NCBI GenBank assembly: GCA_002170885.2
Contig: NHHR02000014.1
Span: forward strand, 3,084 to 23,528
Direction: 5' to 3'
Length of the DNA stretch: 20,445 bases
Source: Rhizobiales bacterium TMED168
Lineage (GTDB): Bacteria; Pseudomonadota; Alphaproteobacteria; MED-G09
Under the pieces are notes generated by a model. It was not told the DNA's origin and ran no database searches. It worked only from the letters and a program-made list of their open reading frames with translations. Of the stretch, positions 7,457 through 14,762 are shown piece after piece. Numbering within the stretch: position 1 is the first letter of the stretch; every line of letters starts with the position of its first letter. Position numbers and translations under genes: made by a program.

Positions 7457-8668
7457 TTACTGTTTATAATTGGTTTCGCCATGAGAGGAAATATCTAGAC
7501 CTTCTTCATCTACAGAATCCTCAACCCTTAGGCCTGTTAGGGCTTTTACAATTGTGATAATTATAAGTGAGGCAAGTACAGACCAAACGAAAACTGATAT
7601 AACGCCTATTACCTGAATGCTTAATTGCGAGGAAGTATCAGTACCTTCTGCATATCCTACTCCTCCCATATTTGTGTCAATTAAAAATGAAACAAGAATT
7701 ATGCCCAAGACACCACCTGCTCCATGAACAGCAAATACATCCAAAGAGTCGTCAATTTTGAAAGTATTTTTAACAACAGAAACTAACACATAGCAAATTA
7801 TTCCCGCAGAACCACCAATGATCAAAGCACCTATTGGTCCAACAAATCCTGAAGCTGGAGTTATTGATGCAAGTCCTGCAATCGTTCCCGTTACGAGCCC
7901 AACTAAAGTTGGTTTCCCAAATTTTAACCAATCAATAAACATCCAAACCAGAGATGCTGTTGCAGCAGATATATGTGTTACAAGCATTGCCATTCCTGCA
8001 TCTTCATTTGCAGCTAGGGCGCTACCTGCATTAAAACCAAACCAGCCAACCCACAGCATTGATGCTCCAATCATTACTAGAGCAGGGCTATGAGGAGGAT
8101 CTACTTGTTCTGGGAAACCACTTCTAGGTCCTAATGCTGCGGCAAGAACAAGCGCTGAAATTCCTGCAGTTAAATGTACAACTAAACCTCCAGCATAATC
8201 TAATATACCCATTTCAGCTAACCAGCCTCCACCCCAAATCCAATGAGTTACAGGTGCATAAACTAAGATTAACCACAAACCACTAAATAATAGAACTGCG
8301 CTAAATTTAATTCTTTCAACGTATGCCCCAACCATTAACGCCGGAGTTATAATTGCGAAAGTCATTTGAAACATAAAAAATACTGACTCTGGTATATCAC
8401 CAGATAAGGAGTCTCTTCCTACTCCAGAAAAAAACATCTTTTGAAGCCCACCAACCCACTGATTACCTTCAGTAAATGCTAGACTATATCCAATTATGAG
8501 CCAAATTAAAGATGCCAAACATGCAATTGCTATACATTGCATTAAAACAGATAAAATATTTTTTGATTTAACCAATCCCCCATAAAAAAGAGCTAGACCT
8601 GGTAAGGTCATAAAAAGTACCAAAACTGTAGAAGTTAAAATCCAGGCTGTATTCCCTGTATCAATCAT
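7457..8668 (-). CDS. amt: Ammonium transporter (Amt/MEP/Rh family)
   Basis: Inner-membrane ammonium channel/transporter of 403 residues, with about eleven predicted hydrophobic helices along its whole length. Key residues of E. coli AmtB are conserved with an offset of three: Asp157 (160) in DYAGG, and the twin pore histidines His165 (168) in VVHLTAG and His315 (318) in FAVHGAGG. The family signature TLPGLALFYGGLV is at 21-33. The protein begins directly with the first helix and shows no separate cleavable signal. The ATG at 8668 follows the strong ribosome site GGGGGA. A PII gene (glnK) usually accompanies amt but is not seen here. It lies 137 nt downstream of pheA and upstream of a Rieske gene, so it likely has its own promoter, although no clear sigma-54 site was found. 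Confidence 0.95.
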   Translation of the reverse strand: MIDTGNTAWILTSTVLVLFMTLPGLALFYGGLVKSKNILSVLMQCIAIACLASLIWLIIGYSLAFTEGNQWVGGLQKMFFSGVGRDSLSGDIPESVFFMFQMTFAIITPALMVGAYVERIKFSAVLLFSGLWLILVYAPVTHWIWGGGWLAEMGILDYAGGLVVHLTAGISALVLAAALGPRSGFPEQVDPPHSPALVMIGASMLWVGWFGFNAGSALAANEDAGMAMLVTHISAATASLVWMFIDWLKFGKPTLVGLVTGTIAGLASITPASGFVGPIGALIIGGSAGIICYVLVSVVKNTFKIDDSLDVFAVHGAGGVLGIILVSFLIDTNMGGVGYAEGTDTSSQLSIQVIGVISVFVWSVLASLIIITIVKALTGLRVEDSVDEEGLDISSHGETNYKQ

Positions 8669-8755
8669 AATATCCCCCGTTTTTATTATTATTAAATATG
8701 ATTAATTAACTATACAGAATTAAAAATAAAATAATATATATTTTAATTTATTTTG

Positions 8756-8771
8756 AGGGAATACTCTCCCT
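8756..8771 (-). terminator. Weak hairpin between pheA and amt
   Basis: The minus strand reads AGGGA-GAGTAT-TCCCT, a perfect 5-bp stem with a 6-nt loop, about 35 nt after the pheA stop. It is followed by CAAAATAAATT rather than a T tract. It could be a weak terminator or an attenuating or regulatory hairpin before amt. It stands out mainly because it is the most GC-rich patch of this spacer. Confidence 0.3.
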
Positions 8772-8805
8772 TTGAACATGAATAAACACAAGTTACACAC
8801 TTATT

Positions 8806-9636
8806 TTATCTTTTCCTTTTAGAAACATAAGTACCTAAAATTTTTATCTCCTCAGAATAGTGAGATAATTCTTCAATTGCCAATTTTACAGGGCCTTCAG
8901 AATAATGACCTTCAATATCCATATAAAACTGTGTAGAAAGAAAGCTTCCTTCTATCTGGTAACTTTCTAATTTTAACATATTAACTCCATTTACCGCAAA
9001 GCCGCCTAAGGCTTTATATAAAGCTGAAGGAACGTTCTTAACTTTAAAAACCAAAGTGGTGATCATAGGTTTTTCTATATCCTTAACCTCAATATCCTCA
9101 CGACTTAAAATTAAAAAACGCGTTGTATTTAATCCTCTATCTTCCATATTTTCTTTTAAAATAGATAAGTTGTATATTTCTGCTGCCAACTTAGAGGCAA
9201 TTGCACCTATTGAAATATCATTTGTTTCAGAAATCTCTCTAGCTGAACCTGCGGTATCTAAAGAAGGCTTAGGATGTAGACCAAGATTTTTTATTGAATT
9301 ACGGCACTGGCTTAGTGCCATCTCATGGCTCTTAACTGAAGTAAGTTTATCTAATGATGAACCTTTAATCCCCATTAAGGTATGATGAATTTCTAAGAAA
9401 TATTCACCAATAATCTTCAAACCGGAAGTTGGCATCAACCTATGAATATCGGCCACACGTCCTGCAATTGAATTTTCAATAGGTATCATTGCGAGATCAT
9501 TTTTTTTCTCTATAACATTATTAAAAACTTCATCAAAAGTTCTACATGCTACAGGTTCTAAATTACTATTGTAGAGATCACATGCTATATGAGAATTTGC
9601 ACCTGGTTCACCTTGATAAGCTATTGTTTTTTTCAT
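8806..9636 (-). CDS. pheA: Prephenate dehydratase (monofunctional)
   Basis: Converts prephenate to phenylpyruvate in phenylalanine synthesis. The 276 residues comprise a catalytic domain (about 1-180) and a C-terminal ACT domain (about 192-275) for feedback by phenylalanine. AYQGEPGANS at 6-15 and the catalytic motif TTRF at 171-174 are typical. In the ACT domain the usual ESRP motif reads ESYQ (224-227). There is no chorismate mutase domain, unlike E. coli PheA. The ATG at 9636 comes one nt after the TGA of kdsB. The kdsB-pheA pair beside a divergent cytochrome c gene is an alphaproteobacterial arrangement. Confidence 0.95.
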   Translation of the reverse strand: MKKTIAYQGEPGANSHIACDLYNSNLEPVACRTFDEVFNNVIEKKNDLAMIPIENSIAGRVADIHRLMPTSGLKIIGEYFLEIHHTLMGIKGSSLDKLTSVKSHEMALSQCRNSIKNLGLHPKPSLDTAGSAREISETNDISIGAIASKLAAEIYNLSILKENMEDRGLNTTRFLILSREDIEVKDIEKPMITTLVFKVKNVPSALYKALGGFAVNGVNMLKLESYQIEGSFLSTQFYMDIEGHYSEGPVKLAIEELSHYSEEIKILGTYVSKRKR

Positions 9637-9637
9637 A

Positions 9638-10365
9638 TCAATTACTCAATTCTTTTATAACATTATATAAATCATCTTCTGTATCAACGCCAATTGGAAT
9701 CTGATCAATAAAATCAATAACTATTTTCATACCATTATCAAGAGCCCTTAATTGCTCAAGATTTAAATCTTTTTCTCTTTGGGATTGATCTAATTTTATA
9801 AATTTCTCAAGAGATTCCCTTTTGTAACCATAAATTCCAAGATGATGATACAATTTTTTAGATCATAAGAACCAGGTAACCTAACAAAATCTGATGCATA
9901 AGATGGTTGACTTCTTTTTTTTACATAAGCCTTTACAATATCTGGATTCTCAAATTCCTCTTGAATATTTATAGGGCTACAAAGTGTTGTAATATCGCTA
10001 TCCTTATTTTTTTTTAATAAATCATATGTTAAATCTATGAGAATAGGATCAATAGTTGGAAGATCTCCCTGAAGATTAATAATATTTTCATATTTATTAT
10101 TTCTATCATATTTCAATAACGCTTCAAAAATTCTATCAGATCCAGATTGATGAGAAAATTTCGTCATAATAGCTGTACCACCATGAAGACTTATGATATC
10201 AAAAATTTCTTTATTTGGTGTGGCAACAATTACGTCACCACATTTTGCTTCTATAGCCCTCTTCATTACATGAACAATCATTGGAAGACCTTGAATGATC
10301 GCCAAAGGCTTATTTGGTAGTCTTGAGGACTCTAGACGCGCAGGTATTATTATCAAATTATCCAT
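9638..10365 (-). CDS. kdsB: CMP-Kdo synthetase (3-deoxy-manno-octulosonate cytidylyltransferase), interrupted by a frameshift
   Basis: Activates Kdo with CTP for lipopolysaccharide synthesis. The N-terminal part (10365 to 9796, 189 codons before its stop) has IPARLESSRLPNKPL, the SGSDR motif and LQGDLP (Asp101). The C-terminal part, with YHHLGIYGYKRE and PIGVDTEDD, continues in another frame and ends at 9638. The break is at an A6 run (9859-9854). Adding one A restores a continuous 242-residue protein of normal length, reading ...YDLKKLYHHLGIYGY.... The heptamer A AAA AAT in the zero frame is also of -1 slippery type. Possible explanations are an assembly or sequencing error, a recent mutation, or rescue by slippage. 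Because Kdo is normally essential in Gram-negatives, complete loss is the least likely. It is followed by pheA after 1 nt. Confidence 0.85.
9854..9859 (-). other. kdsB: A6 run where the kdsB reading frame breaks
   Basis: The coding strand reads CTA AAA AAT TGT ATC. Conserved KdsB sequence resumes in the frame AAA TTG TAT CAT CAT CTT, which is reached by one extra A or by a -1 ribosomal slip on A AAA AAT. Upstream and downstream frames are both well conserved, so the site of the break is fixed to within a few bases. Confidence 0.8.
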
Positions 10366-10450
10366 AATTTACTTTAATCCAATATTCTTAAAAAATCCTA
10401 TATATAAAAAATTAAAAAATAGAATTTTTCCTAGCAAAATTTTTAAAAAA

Positions 10451-10459
10451 TGCTATATA
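10451..10459 (+). promoter_or_regulatory. Candidate extended -10 promoter for the cytochrome c gene
   Basis: In the 113-nt divergent spacer between kdsB and the cytochrome c gene, TGCTATATA matches an extended -10 element (TGn plus TATATA). It lies 20 nt before the ATG at 10479, with the ribosome site CAGGA between. No good -35 box is seen at the usual distance, which extended -10 promoters tolerate. It is also the right end of a short inverted repeat, TAGCA (10432-10436) and TGCTA (10451-10455). Confidence 0.4.
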
Positions 10460-10478
10460 AATGCCGCAGGAATAAACA

Positions 10479-11372
10479 ATGAATTTAAATCAAATAATTA
10501 AAGTAATTTTTGCAGGAATATTCACCTTTATAGTAATAGGATCATTATCTTCTATTAGTAATTCAATTTTTATTGAAAAGGTTCTTGTTAACTTATCTTC
10601 AATATCATCAACAAAATTTAATAATTTAAAGGAAGAATTTTTTATTACTCAGTCTGAGTTAAAACAAAACCAAAAAAGTTTAAGTCATACTGTTGTTGGA
10701 CGAAAAGAATTAGTAGAGGAAATAAATAAACAGGAAAGTAGATTAAATGAACTTTCTTATTTCTCCTCAGCTGAGGATGCAGCAAAATATCTTATAAAAC
10801 TTAATGATGAATTAGAAATAATTGAAGGATCTCTGTCACATTCAATTCTTAAAAGAGAGGAGTTGATTGAAAAAATTGAACAAAAGAAGGCGGATATTTT
10901 GTCTTTCCAAGAGATAGTGTTATCAAATAAAAATATGATTATCGATATAAATCCAATAGAAAAAGAAATACCTAAAGTTGAGAAAATTTCAGTTGTTGAA
11001 AAACCAAAGCTTTCATTTGAAGAGGAATTAGCCATTGCTTCAATTGATGCAGGGTTAAAATTATCAAAAAAATGCACTGCTTGTCATAGCTTAAAAAGTG
11101 GAGGGCCTAATAGAGTTGGCCCAACTTTATGGAATATAGTCAATGCCCCTAAAGCAAAAATTGACGGATTCTCATACTCAGAGGCTTTATCTTCTATTGG
11201 GGGTACTTGGACAATACAGGATTTAAATTTATGGCTTAAAAGTCCAAAAAAATATGCTCCTGGAAACGCAATGTCTTTTGCAGGCTTTAGAAAAACTAAA
11301 GATAGAGCAAATATGATTGCATTCTTAAATTCAATATCTGATGAACCTATTCAAAATAACGGATTAAATTAA
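10479..11372 (+). CDS. Membrane-anchored c-type cytochrome with a coiled-coil-like tether
   Basis: 297 residues. A hydrophobic N-terminal segment (about 7-30) acts as signal anchor. A charged, helix-prone linker follows (about 40-180), and then a C-terminal class I cytochrome c domain with heme site CTACH (199-203) and Met265 ligand in NAMSFAGF. The heme domain resembles CycM/cytochrome cy proteins of alphaproteobacteria, which carry electrons from the bc1 complex to oxidases on a membrane tether. Those are usually near 180-190 residues, so the linker here is much longer. Inside the linker a segment beginning SLSH recurs with a 51-residue period (67 and 118), suggesting internal duplication. 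It is expected in the periplasm, anchored to the inner membrane. The ATG at 10479 follows CAGGA. It is divergent from kdsB, as in relatives. Confidence 0.87.
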   Translation: MNLNQIIKVIFAGIFTFIVIGSLSSISNSIFIEKVLVNLSSISSTKFNNLKEEFFITQSELKQNQKSLSHTVVGRKELVEEINKQESRLNELSYFSSAEDAAKYLIKLNDELEIIEGSLSHSILKREELIEKIEQKKADILSFQEIVLSNKNMIIDINPIEKEIPKVEKISVVEKPKLSFEEELAIASIDAGLKLSKKCTACHSLKSGGPNRVGPTLWNIVNAPKAKIDGFSYSEALSSIGGTWTIQDLNLWLKSPKKYAPGNAMSFAGFRKTKDRANMIAFLNSISDEPIQNNGLN

Positions 11373-11396
11373 GTTAATTTTAAATTTTTAATTTAA
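11364..11396 (+). terminator. AT-only inverted repeat after the cytochrome c gene
   Basis: TTAAATTAA (11364-11372, covering the stop codon) is perfectly complementary in inverted orientation to TTAATTTAA (11388-11396), with a 15-nt loop. With no GC pairs it would be a weak hairpin, so a terminator role is doubtful. It is recorded because nothing else marks the end of this transcript. Confidence 0.2.
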
Positions 11397-11403
11397 GTTA
11401 TTA

Positions 11404-11437
11404 TTGACTATTACTGTTGTTTTGTGCTGATTATAGT
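11404..11437 (+). promoter_or_regulatory. Possible promoter region of the plus-strand catabolic operon
   Basis: The 98-nt spacer before the second Rieske gene contains a -35-like TTGACT (11404-11409) and a -10-like TATAGT (11432-11437). The 22-nt spacing is longer than normal, so the two boxes may not work together, or an activator may be needed. The ribosome site AAAGGTG (11458-11464) follows. Confidence 0.25.
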
Positions 11438-11470
11438 AAATAATTTACAATTAAATGAAAGGTGATAAAA

Positions 11471-12832
11471 TTGTCTAATCAATCTGAAATTAAACCACTT
11501 GCTCATAAGTTATTTAGCAACGACTGGAAAAAAGAACCAGAACCAAAATTAGGTAATAAACCAATTCTTGGTGACAGATATACATCAAAAGAATTTATGT
11601 CTCTTGAATGGGAGAAAATGTGGACAAAGGTTTGGCAAGTTGCAGGTCTTGAACAACAACTTCAAAATCCAGGAGATTTTTTTACTTTTGAGTTTGGGCC
11701 CGAGTCAATTCTTTGTGCAAAAGGAGAGGATCAAAAAATAAGATGCTTTTATAATGTATGTCAGCATAGAGGAAACCAATTAGTACAAATTGATGAAGGT
11801 AATTTAGAGAGTTTTTCATGCGCATACCATGCTTGGAAATTTGGACTTGACGGAAAATTAAATTGGGTTCCTGATGAGGAGGATTTTTCTCAAGGATCTC
11901 CATGCGGAAAAAGAAATTTAATAGAAATTAAGAGTGAAGTTTGGCAAGGATTTATATTCTTTAATCTTGATGATAATTCAAAATCTTTAAGAGATTATTT
12001 GTCTCCAATCATGGAACACTTAGAAGACTATCCAATTTCAGATATGATTAGAACTCATTGGGTAACTGTTGAAGGTGATTGGAATTGGAAATGTGTACAA
12101 GATAATTTTAATGAGTCCTATCATACACCTTATGTTCATCCAGCTCTTAAGTATTATGCTGAAGAAAAATATCATGCTTGCCAATTTGACATGTATGAAA
12201 GTATGCATTCAAGAATGCTAATGCCAGGTTTTATTCCCAGTGAAAGTGTTATTAACGAAGAGGATAAGGTTATAGAAATGATTGCTCCTCACATTGAATA
12301 CTGGGATATGAATGCTGAGGATTATAGAGGAAGGCTTTTAGACATAAGAGAAGATCTTCAAAAACAAAAAAGAAAACTAGACAAAGAAAAGGGTTATGAC
12401 TTTAGTAAATTTAAAGATACTCAGTTAACAGATCACTATCACTATACAATTTTTCCAAATATGTCTTTCAGTGTAAAGCCTGATGGTATGCAGTGGCTAA
12501 GGGGCTCTCCTCATCCAACTGATCCAACAAAATGTATTTTTGATTATTGGTATCTCACTCTTTTCCCAAAAGGTGTAGAAACTTATTTTTCTCCCTCGCT
12601 TGGTATTGAAACTAGTATTGATACTAAAGTTCCTCATTTAAAAGGTCACTACTCAGAAGTTGATGTTGGTCCTGGTATAAGCGAAGATGTAGCTATATGG
12701 ACAAGTCAACAAAAGGGGCTAAGTTCTCGAGGATATATTGGTGATTACATGCCTGAACAAGAGAATAGAATTCGCTATTTCCATGAAAATATTGATAAGT
12801 ATCTTTTCGGTAATAGTGGAGGAGATGCATAA
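11471..12832 (+). CDS. Rieske non-heme iron oxygenase, alpha subunit (second paralogue)
   Basis: 453 residues from TTG at 11471, chosen because AAAGGTG sits 6-8 nt upstream; the in-frame GTG at 11462 lies inside that ribosome site. The Rieske centre is Cys97, His99, Cys117, His120. The catalytic iron site is NFNESYHTPYVHP with His218 and His223, and Asp406 is the probable third ligand. Glu215 is at the bridging position. It shares blocks such as EWEKMWTKVW, DNFNESYHT and a final FHE-containing tail with the Rieske protein at 5952-7385, so the two are paralogues, though clearly diverged. It opens a five-gene run and likely does the first attack on the pathway's substrate. No ferredoxin or reductase is present, so electrons must come from elsewhere in the genome. 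The substrate is unknown. Confidence 0.9.
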   Translation: MSNQSEIKPLAHKLFSNDWKKEPEPKLGNKPILGDRYTSKEFMSLEWEKMWTKVWQVAGLEQQLQNPGDFFTFEFGPESILCAKGEDQKIRCFYNVCQHRGNQLVQIDEGNLESFSCAYHAWKFGLDGKLNWVPDEEDFSQGSPCGKRNLIEIKSEVWQGFIFFNLDDNSKSLRDYLSPIMEHLEDYPISDMIRTHWVTVEGDWNWKCVQDNFNESYHTPYVHPALKYYAEEKYHACQFDMYESMHSRMLMPGFIPSESVINEEDKVIEMIAPHIEYWDMNAEDYRGRLLDIREDLQKQKRKLDKEKGYDFSKFKDTQLTDHYHYTIFPNMSFSVKPDGMQWLRGSPHPTDPTKCIFDYWYLTLFPKGVETYFSPSLGIETSIDTKVPHLKGHYSEVDVGPGISEDVAIWTSQQKGLSSRGYIGDYMPEQENRIRYFHENIDKYLFGNSGGDA

Positions 12833-12853
12833 CATATATTGGATGGGGGTAAT

Positions 12854-13396
12854 ATGAGCAATTTAGAAATAGCTGCTGATAAAATTGCTATTATGGATGT
12901 GGTCTATAAATACTGCAGGGCAATTGATAGACTAGATAGAGAACTTCTTGAATCCGTTTTTCATAATGACTCTGTTCATCATCATGGTGAGTATAAAGGC
13001 CCTTCTGCACAATTTTGTGATTTTGCTTTTGATATTCTTTCAAAAATGGAACACACTCAACATCTTGTTGGTAATATCCTTATTGAGATTGAGGGAAATA
13101 AAGCTTGGTCTGAATCTTACTGGCAGGCATATCACAGATTAGCCAAAGGTAAAGATTTTTCAGATGCTGGAGGTTTTGTTGGCGATCATAACCCAAATAT
13201 AGATGAAGATGTTTACGTCTCTGGTAGATATATAGATAAATTTGAGAAGCGTGAAGGCGAGTGGAGAATTGTCAAAAGACAAGGCGTCCATGACTGGGTT
13301 AGATTCGAACCAGCAACAGATAAAGGTTGGCGTGAAGGGCCTGGCCCAACTCCAGGTAGAGGTGGACGAACGGATCCAGCTTACGAAAGAGATTAA
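12854..13396 (+). CDS. SnoaL-like / NTF2-like family protein
   Basis: 180 residues from the ATG at 12854, which is preceded by GATGGGGGT at good spacing; a TTG 15 nt upstream is less likely. The sequence fits the SnoaL-like branch of the NTF2 fold: an N-terminal helix with VVYKYCRAIDRLD, then TQHLVGNILIEIEG and GRYIDKFEKREGEWRIVKR, which form the curved sheet. Family members include polyketide cyclases, scytalone-dehydratase-like enzymes, ketosteroid-isomerase relatives and small subunits of ring-hydroxylating oxygenases. Following a Rieske alpha-subunit gene by about 20 nt, it could be a partner subunit or a downstream isomerase or dehydratase. The proline- and glycine-rich C-terminal tail ends in DPAYERD. 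Fold assignment is good; function is open. Confidence 0.8.
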   Translation: MSNLEIAADKIAIMDVVYKYCRAIDRLDRELLESVFHNDSVHHHGEYKGPSAQFCDFAFDILSKMEHTQHLVGNILIEIEGNKAWSESYWQAYHRLAKGKDFSDAGGFVGDHNPNIDEDVYVSGRYIDKFEKREGEWRIVKRQGVHDWVRFEPATDKGWREGPGPTPGRGGRTDPAYERD

Positions 13397-13418
13397 TTAA
13401 ATATTTTGGAGAATTATT

Positions 13419-13769
13419 ATGATTATTGTATCCGCTACTCTTGACTTCGAATCAAAAAAACAAAGAGATAAAGTTATCGAACTAACTGCAGATATTCAAT
13501 TAGCAACCCGTGAAGAAGAAGAAGGTTGTATTAGTTACTGTTTCGCTGCAGATCCATGTGTGGATAATAGAATTCAGGTTTACGAGCTTTGGAAAAATGA
13601 AGAATCTCTTGTTGCACACTTTTCACATCATACTTATGCAGCAATGGTTGAAGCACTAAATTCAGTTGGAATTAGAGATACTGAGAACCAAATGTATTTA
13701 ATTGATAAACATAAATCTGTTTATGATGAGGATGGGAATCCTAGAAAAGTATTATTTGCTAATGATTAA
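13419..13769 (+). CDS. Antibiotic biosynthesis monooxygenase (ABM) domain protein, quinol-monooxygenase-like
   Basis: 116 residues with the dimeric ferredoxin-like ABM fold: a first strand IIVSATLDF, the segment REEEEGCISY (31-40), and YELWKNEESLVAHFSHHTY (55-73). Relatives such as YgiN act on quinols without metal or flavin, while others are structural or of unknown role. The ATG at 13419 follows TTGGAG. It lies 22 nt after the SnoaL-like gene and 6 nt before the amidohydrolase, so it is almost certainly in the same operon. A role in oxidising a hydroxylated aromatic or quinol intermediate is plausible from context but not shown. Confidence 0.82.
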   Translation: MIIVSATLDFESKKQRDKVIELTADIQLATREEEEGCISYCFAADPCVDNRIQVYELWKNEESLVAHFSHHTYAAMVEALNSVGIRDTENQMYLIDKHKSVYDEDGNPRKVLFAND

Positions 13770-13775
13770 AAATTC

Positions 13776-14753
13776 ATGACAGTAAAAATAATAGATACTC
13801 ATGCTCATGTAGTGCTTAGTAAAGCTTTTGGGCAAGCTGGAAAATACGGACCGGAGACAGGTATAGATAAAAATGGGTTACCATTTTTTAGGATAGGTGA
13901 ATACGAAATGAAACCTATGCAGTATGAAAATACTATTTTTATGGAAAATAATTTACGTATTGAGGCAATGGATAAACTTGGAATTGATTTACAATTATTA
14001 TCACCCAATCCTTTAACAATGTTTCATAAAATCGAAGGGAATATTGCTAGTGAATTTTGTAAAATTCATAATGATGCAATGGTAGACTCAATAAGTGAGT
14101 ATCCAGATAGACTTTTGGGTTCAGCAACTGTTCCCTTACAAGATATAGATCTTTCTTGCAAAGAGTTAGAAAGGTCTGTCAAAGAGCTAGGCCTAAGCTC
14201 TGTTTCTGCAGGCACCGATCTACCTTTTGGACTTGATGACCCTAGACTTGATGAATTTTACCAAACTATTATAAATCTTGATATACCTTTATTTTTGCAT
14301 CCAGCTTCTTCAGGAGGTGCAAAAGGTCCAGATGACTGGAGAATGGGTAGATTTGATATGAGCATTATGTTGGGCTATGCATACGAAGAAACATTAGCAG
14401 TTGCAACCTTAATTATTGGGGGTGTATTGGATAGGCATCCTAAGCTTGATATTTGCATTTCTCATGGTGGTGGTGCAATGCCCTACTTAATTGAAAGATT
14501 CTCAGAGATGTCAGAATTTCGCGACTGGGCGCCTGAAGGTGTGAAAAAAAACGGTTTTATAAACGAATTGAAACGACTATGGTTTGATGCACATGTTCAT
14601 GGAGAGAAATCACAGCAAATGTTGTTTGATTTAATCGGAAAAGATAGATTAGTTTATGGAACAAATTTTGGTGGCTGGGACACACCAAAAAAATTAGAAA
14701 AATTTGCTCCGGAATTAACTAAAAATGCAGAAAAACTTTTAAGACTGAAGTAA
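13776..14753 (+). CDS. Amidohydrolase family 2 (ACMSD-like) metal-dependent hydrolase or decarboxylase
   Basis: 325 residues with the (beta/alpha)8 barrel pattern of the aminocarboxymuconate-semialdehyde decarboxylase group. Metal-site residues seen are His9 and His11 (DTHAHV), His175 (FLHPASSGG) and His230 (CISHGGG). At the strand-8 position, where an Asp normally follows (as in GSDxP), this protein has YGTNFGGWD with Asn297. This may alter the activity or mark a subfamily. Relatives decarboxylate aromatic or muconate acids or hydrolyse C-C bonds, so a late step of ring degradation fits the cluster. The ATG at 13776 has only a weak ribosome site and lies 6 nt after the preceding stop, suggesting coupling. 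Confidence 0.85.
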   Translation: MTVKIIDTHAHVVLSKAFGQAGKYGPETGIDKNGLPFFRIGEYEMKPMQYENTIFMENNLRIEAMDKLGIDLQLLSPNPLTMFHKIEGNIASEFCKIHNDAMVDSISEYPDRLLGSATVPLQDIDLSCKELERSVKELGLSSVSAGTDLPFGLDDPRLDEFYQTIINLDIPLFLHPASSGGAKGPDDWRMGRFDMSIMLGYAYEETLAVATLIIGGVLDRHPKLDICISHGGGAMPYLIERFSEMSEFRDWAPEGVKKNGFINELKRLWFDAHVHGEKSQQMLFDLIGKDRLVYGTNFGGWDTPKKLEKFAPELTKNAEKLLRLK

Positions 14754-14762
14754 GGAATAAAA

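Noticed and set aside
8669..8805. Sigma-54 promoter or small RNA before amt
   Set aside because: No TGGCAC-N5-TTGC-like sequence was found on the minus strand, and only one 5-bp hairpin is present.
9638..9853. A separate small gene starting TTG at 9853
   Set aside because: The translation is the conserved C-terminus of KdsB, continuous with the upstream frame after one base, so it is not an independent gene.
10757..11077. Minus-strand open frame inside the cytochrome c gene, and similar shadow frames in dnaX, pheA, amt and the FAD gene
   Set aside because: They lie wholly within well-recognised genes in other frames, have low-complexity translations, and show no ribosome site or family motif.
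11462..11470. GTG at 11462 as start of the second Rieske gene
   Set aside because: The GTG lies within the AAAGGTG ribosome site that is correctly spaced for the TTG at 11471.
11455..11478. Seven-codon reading frame ATG AAA GGT ... TAA as a leader peptide
   Set aside because: It is very short, has no ribosome site of its own, and its bases are better explained as the ribosome site and start of the Rieske gene.
12839..12853. TTG at 12839 as start of the SnoaL-like gene
   Set aside because: GGGGGT is well placed for the ATG at 12854, and the extra five residues are not family-like.
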